A DNA stretch of 64,000 bases. Source: Ornithinimicrobium cavernae (GTDB lineage Bacteria > Actinomycetota > Actinomycetes > Actinomycetales > Dermatophilaceae). Made by a program: the position numbers and the translations under genes. Shown piece by piece: positions 60,596 through 64,000 of this stretch (its first letter is position 1; each line of letters begins with the position of its first letter). The DNA lies in NCBI RefSeq assembly GCF_003121625.1, contig NZ_QDDJ01000012.1:1-64000 (forward strand). Direction: 5' to 3'. The notes beneath the pieces were generated by a model. That model was not told the DNA's origin, did not search any database, and worked only from the letters and a program-made list of their open reading frames with translations.

Positions 60596-62145
60596 GCGAC
60601 GTCCTCCCTGCGGAACATGCGCAGCATCCGCCCGGTCACGGCGAAACCGCCGAAGACGTTGATGCTGGCCACGACTGTCGCCGCGAGGGCCAGCCCGCGG
60701 ACCAGCAGGCTCTCGTTGCCGACCTGGAGGATCGCGCCGACCAGGATGATGCCGCTGATCGCGTTGGTCTCGGCCAGGAGCGGTGTGTGCAGGGCGTGGG
60801 TGACGTTGCTGATCACGTAGAAGCCCACGATGACCGCCAGGGCGAAGACCGTGAAGTGCCCGAGGAAGTCCGGCGGGGAGAGGCTGGCCACCAGCGCGAA
60901 CAGCACGGCGGCGAGCGCCATGGCCACATAGCCGCGACGTGGGTCACGCGCCCTCGGGGGTGCCGCGGGAGTCGCGCCCCCGGCCGGGACCGCTTCGGGC
61001 ACCGGACCCGGTCCGGCGGACACGGCGACCGGTGGCGGAGGCCACAGCACCGTGCCGTCGTGGGTGACGGTGAGTCCACGCTGCACCTCGTCCTCGAGGT
61101 CGAGGACCAGCCGGCCGTCCCGGCCGGGCGTGAGCAGCTCGATGAGGTTGGCGACGTTGGTGCCGTAGAGCTGGGAGGCCTGCGTGGGCAGTCGTGCGGG
61201 CAGGTCGGTGTAGCCGACGATCGTCACACCGTTGTCCGAGGTCAGGACCTCACCGGGCCGGGTCAGCTCGCAGTTGCCGCCGTTGCGGGCGGCCATGTCG
61301 ACCAGGACGCTGCCCGGGCGCATGGAGGCCACCGTCCCGGAGGTGACCAGCGTGGGCGCGGGGCGCCCGGGGATGAGGGCGGTCGTGATGACGATGTCGG
61401 CCTCGGCACACTCCCGCGCGTAGACCTCCAGCGCGCGGCGCTGCAGGTCCTCCCCCATCTCCCGGGCGTAGCCGTCCGAGCTGGCTGCCTGGTCCTCCAC
61501 CTCGATGGGCACGAACTCGGCGCCCATCGACTCGACCTGCTCGGCGACCTCGGGACGGATGTCTGTGGCGCGCACCACCGCGCCCAGGCTGCTCGCGGTG
61601 CCGATCGCCGCGAGGCCGGCCACACCGGCGCCGATCACGAACACCCTGGCCGGTGGCACGTTCCCGGCGGCGGTGACCTGACCGGTGAACACCGAGCCGT
61701 AGACGTTGGCGGCCTCGATCACGGCCCGGTAGCCACCGAGGTTGGCCATCGAGGACAGGACGTCCAGTGACTGGGCCCGCGAGATGCGGGGCACGGCGTC
61801 CATCGCGAGCGCGGTCACTCCCCTCCTGGCGAGGTCATCGAGCAGCTCCGGGTGCTGGCCGGGGCCCAGCTGGGCGACGACGTAGGCACCCGGACGCAGC
61901 TGCTCGAGCTCTGTCGGGCCGGGGGCATCGATGGTGACCACCAGGTCCGCGCCCCAGACCCCCTGGCCGGGATCCACGGCAGCCCCCGCCTCGGCATACT
62001 GCTCGTCGGGATAGCTGGCCCGGGCACCCGCACCGGCCTGGACGACCACCGTGTGGCCGAGGGCGATCAGGCGGCCGACCGTCTGGGGCGTTGCCGCGAC
62101 GCGGGTCTCACCGGGTGCGGACTCAGTGGGGACGCCGATCAGCAC
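60592..62145 (-). CDS. pntA: NAD(P) transhydrogenase subunit alpha
   Basis: A 517-residue protein. The NAD-binding domain has the first motif [36 protein letters not shown] and RPDVRPE-like region, and [15 protein letters not shown]; the last 110 residues are four membrane helices. It is the single-chain form. Start ATG 62145. It partners PntB downstream. The alpha chain carries the NAD site, beta the NADP site. Confidence 0.96.
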   Translation of the reverse strand: MLIGVPTESAPGETRVAATPQTVGRLIALGHTVVVQAGAGARASYPDEQYAEAGAAVDPGQGVWGADLVVTIDAPGPTELEQLRPGAYVVAQLGPGQHPELLDDLARRGVTALAMDAVPRISRAQSLDVLSSMANLGGYRAVIEAANVYGSVFTGQVTAAGNVPPARVFVIGAGVAGLAAIGTASSLGAVVRATDIRPEVAEQVESMGAEFVPIEVEDQAASSDGYAREMGEDLQRRALEVYARECAEADIVITTALIPGRPAPTLVTSGTVASMRPGSVLVDMAARNGGNCELTRPGEVLTSDNGVTIVGYTDLPARLPTQASQLYGTNVANLIELLTPGRDGRLVLDLEDEVQRGLTVTHDGTVLWPPPPVAVSAGPGPVPEAVPAGGATPAAPPRARDPRRGYVAMALAAVLFALVASLSPPDFLGHFTVFALAVIVGFYVISNVTHALHTPLLAETNAISGIILVGAILQVGNESLLVRGLALAATVVASINVFGGFAVTGRMLRMFRREDVA

Positions 62146-62209
62146 GCGGGCTCCTTCGCCTCGGGGGGGTAGCGGGCACGCCTTGCCCCGCCGATCCGCA
62201 CCCTACAAG

Positions 62210-62236
62210 GGGGTGCCGTCAGGATGACGGCACCCC
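62210..62236 (-). terminator. Terminator hairpin downstream of the HAD gene
   Basis: GGGGTGCCGTC (62210-62220) pairs exactly with GACGGCACCCC (62226-62236) across AGGAT, 41 bases beyond the HAD stop and before pntA on the same strand. Confidence 0.7.
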
Positions 62237-62277
62237 GCCCGGTGCCGAGAGATCGCCCTCACCCGACCGGCCACGGA

Positions 62278-62931
62278 TCAGCGCAGGGCGACCCGGACGC
62301 CGGTGTCCTCCAGGGTGAAGGACAGCTCCGACAGGTCAGTGACGACCAGGTCGGCCAGCGGCTCGAGCTCCTCGCGCGGGCTGGTCGTCACGACCGCGAC
62401 CGTCGCCGCCCCCGCGGCCCGGCCCGCCCGCAGCCCGGCCGGTGCGTCCTCGACCACCAGGCAACGCGTCGGGTCGGCACCGAGCCGCTGGGCGCCGATC
62501 AGGTAGGGCTCCGGGTCCGGCTTGCCCCGGGTGATGTCGTCGGCCGTGACCAGCACCTCGGGCGCGGTGAAGCCGGCCGCCTCCAGCCGGACCGTCAGCA
62601 GGGCCCGGCTCGCGGAGGTGACGACCGCACCCCGCCAGCCGACCGCGGCCACCGCCTCGGCCGCGCCCGGCAGGGCGACCACGCCCTCGACGTCCGCGAG
62701 CTCCCGGCGGTCGATGTCGGCAGTGGCGGCCACCGCGTCCAGGTGCGGCGCGACGGAGGCGACGATCCCGCTGCTGGGGACGCCGTGGAACCCGACCAGG
62801 CTCTCGGCGGGCACCCCGTGGTCACCGGCCCACGCCAGCCAGGACCGCACCACCGCCTCGCGGGAGTCGATCAGGGTGCCGTCGTTGTCGAACAGGACGG
62901 CGTCGAAGAGCTCGGAGGTCACATCACGCAC
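62278..62931 (-). CDS. HAD family hydrolase (phosphoglycolate phosphatase/beta-phosphoglucomutase type)
   Basis: A 217-residue HAD phosphatase: DAVLFDNDGTLIDS gives the catalytic DxDGT motif, VVTSASRALL the Ser, KPDPEPYLIGAQRL the Lys, and VVEDAPAGLRAGRAAG the last acidic residues. A helical cap (about 20-85) is of the C1 type. Start GTG 62931; GTG 62922 is the alternative. Substrate probably a sugar phosphate. Confidence 0.88.
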   Translation of the reverse strand: MRDVTSELFDAVLFDNDGTLIDSREAVVRSWLAWAGDHGVPAESLVGFHGVPSSGIVASVAPHLDAVAATADIDRRELADVEGVVALPGAAEAVAAVGWRGAVVTSASRALLTVRLEAAGFTAPEVLVTADDITRGKPDPEPYLIGAQRLGADPTRCLVVEDAPAGLRAGRAAGAATVAVVTTSPREELEPLADLVVTDLSELSFTLEDTGVRVALR

Positions 62932-63032
62932 CGGGCCATGATCCCAGGTGACGGCGTGCGTTCCCCACGGAGTGCGCTCGATGGGGCAGAATGCCTGCGT
63001 GCTGCGCACCCGGCGGGCACTGGGAGGTTGTG

Positions 63033-64000
63033 ATGAGCACCGAGGACTTTGGTCGCAAGGCAGGCCACAGCGAGCGCGTCGACGACGACCAGGGCGTCCG
63101 GCCCCGCTGGAAGATCATCGGCCCGGGCCTGGTGGTCGCGGCCACCGGTGTGGGCGCCGCGGATATGGTCGCCACGCTGGCAGCCGGGTCGCGTTACGGC
63201 TACGGGCTGCTCTGGGCCGTCATCGTCGGCGTGATCCTCAAGATCGTCCTGGTCGAGGGTGCCGGTCGCTACACCCTGGCCACGGGCTACACGATCTTCG
63301 AGGGGTGGCGCACGCTCGGCCGCTGGACCACCTGGTACTTCGGGCCGTACATCATCATCTGGGGCTTCGTCTACGGCGCCTCGGCGATGAGCTCCACCGC
63401 GCTGCCCCTGGCCGCGCTCTTCCCAGCGGTGCCGCTCTGGGCCTGGGCCGTCCTGATGGGGCTTGCCGGCTTCGTCATGGTCTGGTTCAACCGCTACGCC
63501 ACCTTCGAGAAGATCACCGCCGGCCTGGTGGGCATCATGTTCATCACCATCGTGGCTCTGGCGGTGATCGCGGTGCCCAACATCCCAGAGATGCTCAAGG
63601 GCCTGGTCCCGATGATCCCGGAGGGTGGGCTCCTCTACACCCTGGCCCTCGCCGGCGGCGTCGGTGGCACCATCACCCTGGCGGCCTACGGCTACTGGCT
63701 GCGGGAGAAGGGCTGGTACACCCCCAAGTGGATGCGGGTCATGCGCATCGACAACAGCATGGCCTACGTGCTGACCGGCGTGTTCGTCATCTCGATGCTC
63801 ATCGTCGGCGCCGAGGTCGTGCAGGCCGCCGGCGTGGCCGTGGGTGCGGGCGACCAAGGGCTGCTGGACCTGAACGAGGTGCTCAAGGACCGCTACGGCG
63901 ACGTCGTCGGGACGATGTTCCTCGTCGGGTTCTGGGCCGCGGCCTTCTCCTCCATCATCGGGGTGTGGAACGGCGTCTCGCTGATGTTCGCCGACTTCTG
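63033..64000 (+). CDS. Non-canonical Nramp family transporter (partial, right edge)
   Basis: 322 codons are seen before the window ends. GPGLVVAATGVGAADMVATLAAGSRYGYGLLW is the first helix of Nramp-type transporters, but the canonical DPGN metal-binding motif is absent at that place, and the sixth helix reads GGVGGTITLAAYGYW instead of MPH. Such members may move ions other than Mn2+/Fe2+, as in the NRMT magnesium transporters. About nine helices are visible. ATG 63033 has GGGAGG five bases ahead. Confidence 0.82.
   Translation, partial: MSTEDFGRKAGHSERVDDDQGVRPRWKIIGPGLVVAATGVGAADMVATLAAGSRYGYGLLWAVIVGVILKIVLVEGAGRYTLATGYTIFEGWRTLGRWTTWYFGPYIIIWGFVYGASAMSSTALPLAALFPAVPLWAWAVLMGLAGFVMVWFNRYATFEKITAGLVGIMFITIVALAVIAVPNIPEMLKGLVPMIPEGGLLYTLALAGGVGGTITLAAYGYWLREKGWYTPKWMRVMRIDNSMAYVLTGVFVISMLIVGAEVVQAAGVAVGAGDQGLLDLNEVLKDRYGDVVGTMFLVGFWAAAFSSIIGVWNGVSLMFADF

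Noticed and set aside
1-64000. CRISPR array
   Set aside because: No regularly spaced repeats with unique spacers were seen; the only tandem arrays are the 32-bp and 22-bp direct repeats without spacers.

Overview
The window is about 70% G+C, densely coded, uses GTG and even TTG starts and overlapping ATGA/GTGA junctions, and carries many actinobacterial markers: an F420-type DUF385 enzyme, HelR/HelD, WhiB7-type short Erm, PucR and HxlR regulators, TDT and MMPL proteins, and a c-di-AMP riboswitch in front of an NlpC/P60 hydrolase. It is a chromosomal piece of a high-GC actinobacterium, most likely from the Ornithinimicrobium/Intrasporangiaceae group (inference from gene content and codon habits). 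No gene-free stretch exceeds 300 bases. There is one tRNA (Val-CAC), no rRNA and no CRISPR array.

Layout. 1-7.3 kb: tail of a probable transposase, a deazaflavin oxidoreductase, an ASCH-like protein, threonyl-tRNA synthetase, a siderophore-interacting protein, thymidine kinase and a HelR-like RNA polymerase rescue helicase preceded by a rifamycin-associated-element-like inverted repeat. 7.3-12.7 kb: a catalase-like protein, then a catabolic operon (MFS importer, two-subunit aconitase X, PucR regulator). 12.7-21 kb: a frameshifted hydrolase, tRNA-Val, a PabC-like lyase, a secreted trypsin-like protease, pta-ackA, a lipoprotein and a membrane protein. 21-25.8 kb: a TDT transporter and a TetR-controlled MMPL exporter.

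25.8-33.9 kb holds a tightly overlapping six-gene operon: three glycosyltransferases, an ABC exporter and two phosphotransferase-fold proteins, probably a surface glycoconjugate system. 34-38.3 kb: DNA polymerase IV, a polar amino-acid ABC importer and a short Erm-like methyltransferase with a leaderless leader ORF. 38.3-44.6 kb: a PCD-VOC fusion, an ABC-2 drug exporter, a TIGR02569-like protein, and an HxlR/O-methyltransferase divergent pair. 44.6-50.9 kb: the c-di-AMP-regulated cell wall hydrolase, an MFS exporter, an AraC/VOC pair, a luciferase-like monooxygenase fused to hemerythrin, and small unknowns.

50.9-56.4 kb is the most striking locus: a small leaderless, self-operator-bearing HTH gene, a 1290-residue Pls/PosA-type membrane NRPS (epsilon-poly-lysine synthetase family) and an M1 metallopeptidase overlapping it by four bases. 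56.5-64 kb: an NmrA-like reductase, a PEP-mutase-family protein and an SDR sharing an operator-like sequence, the proton-translocating transhydrogenase pntAB, a HAD phosphatase and a non-canonical Nramp transporter that runs off the end. Across the whole window an octamer, CGGCATAC, recurs at least 27 times, far above expectation, even forcing rare ATA and TAT codons.
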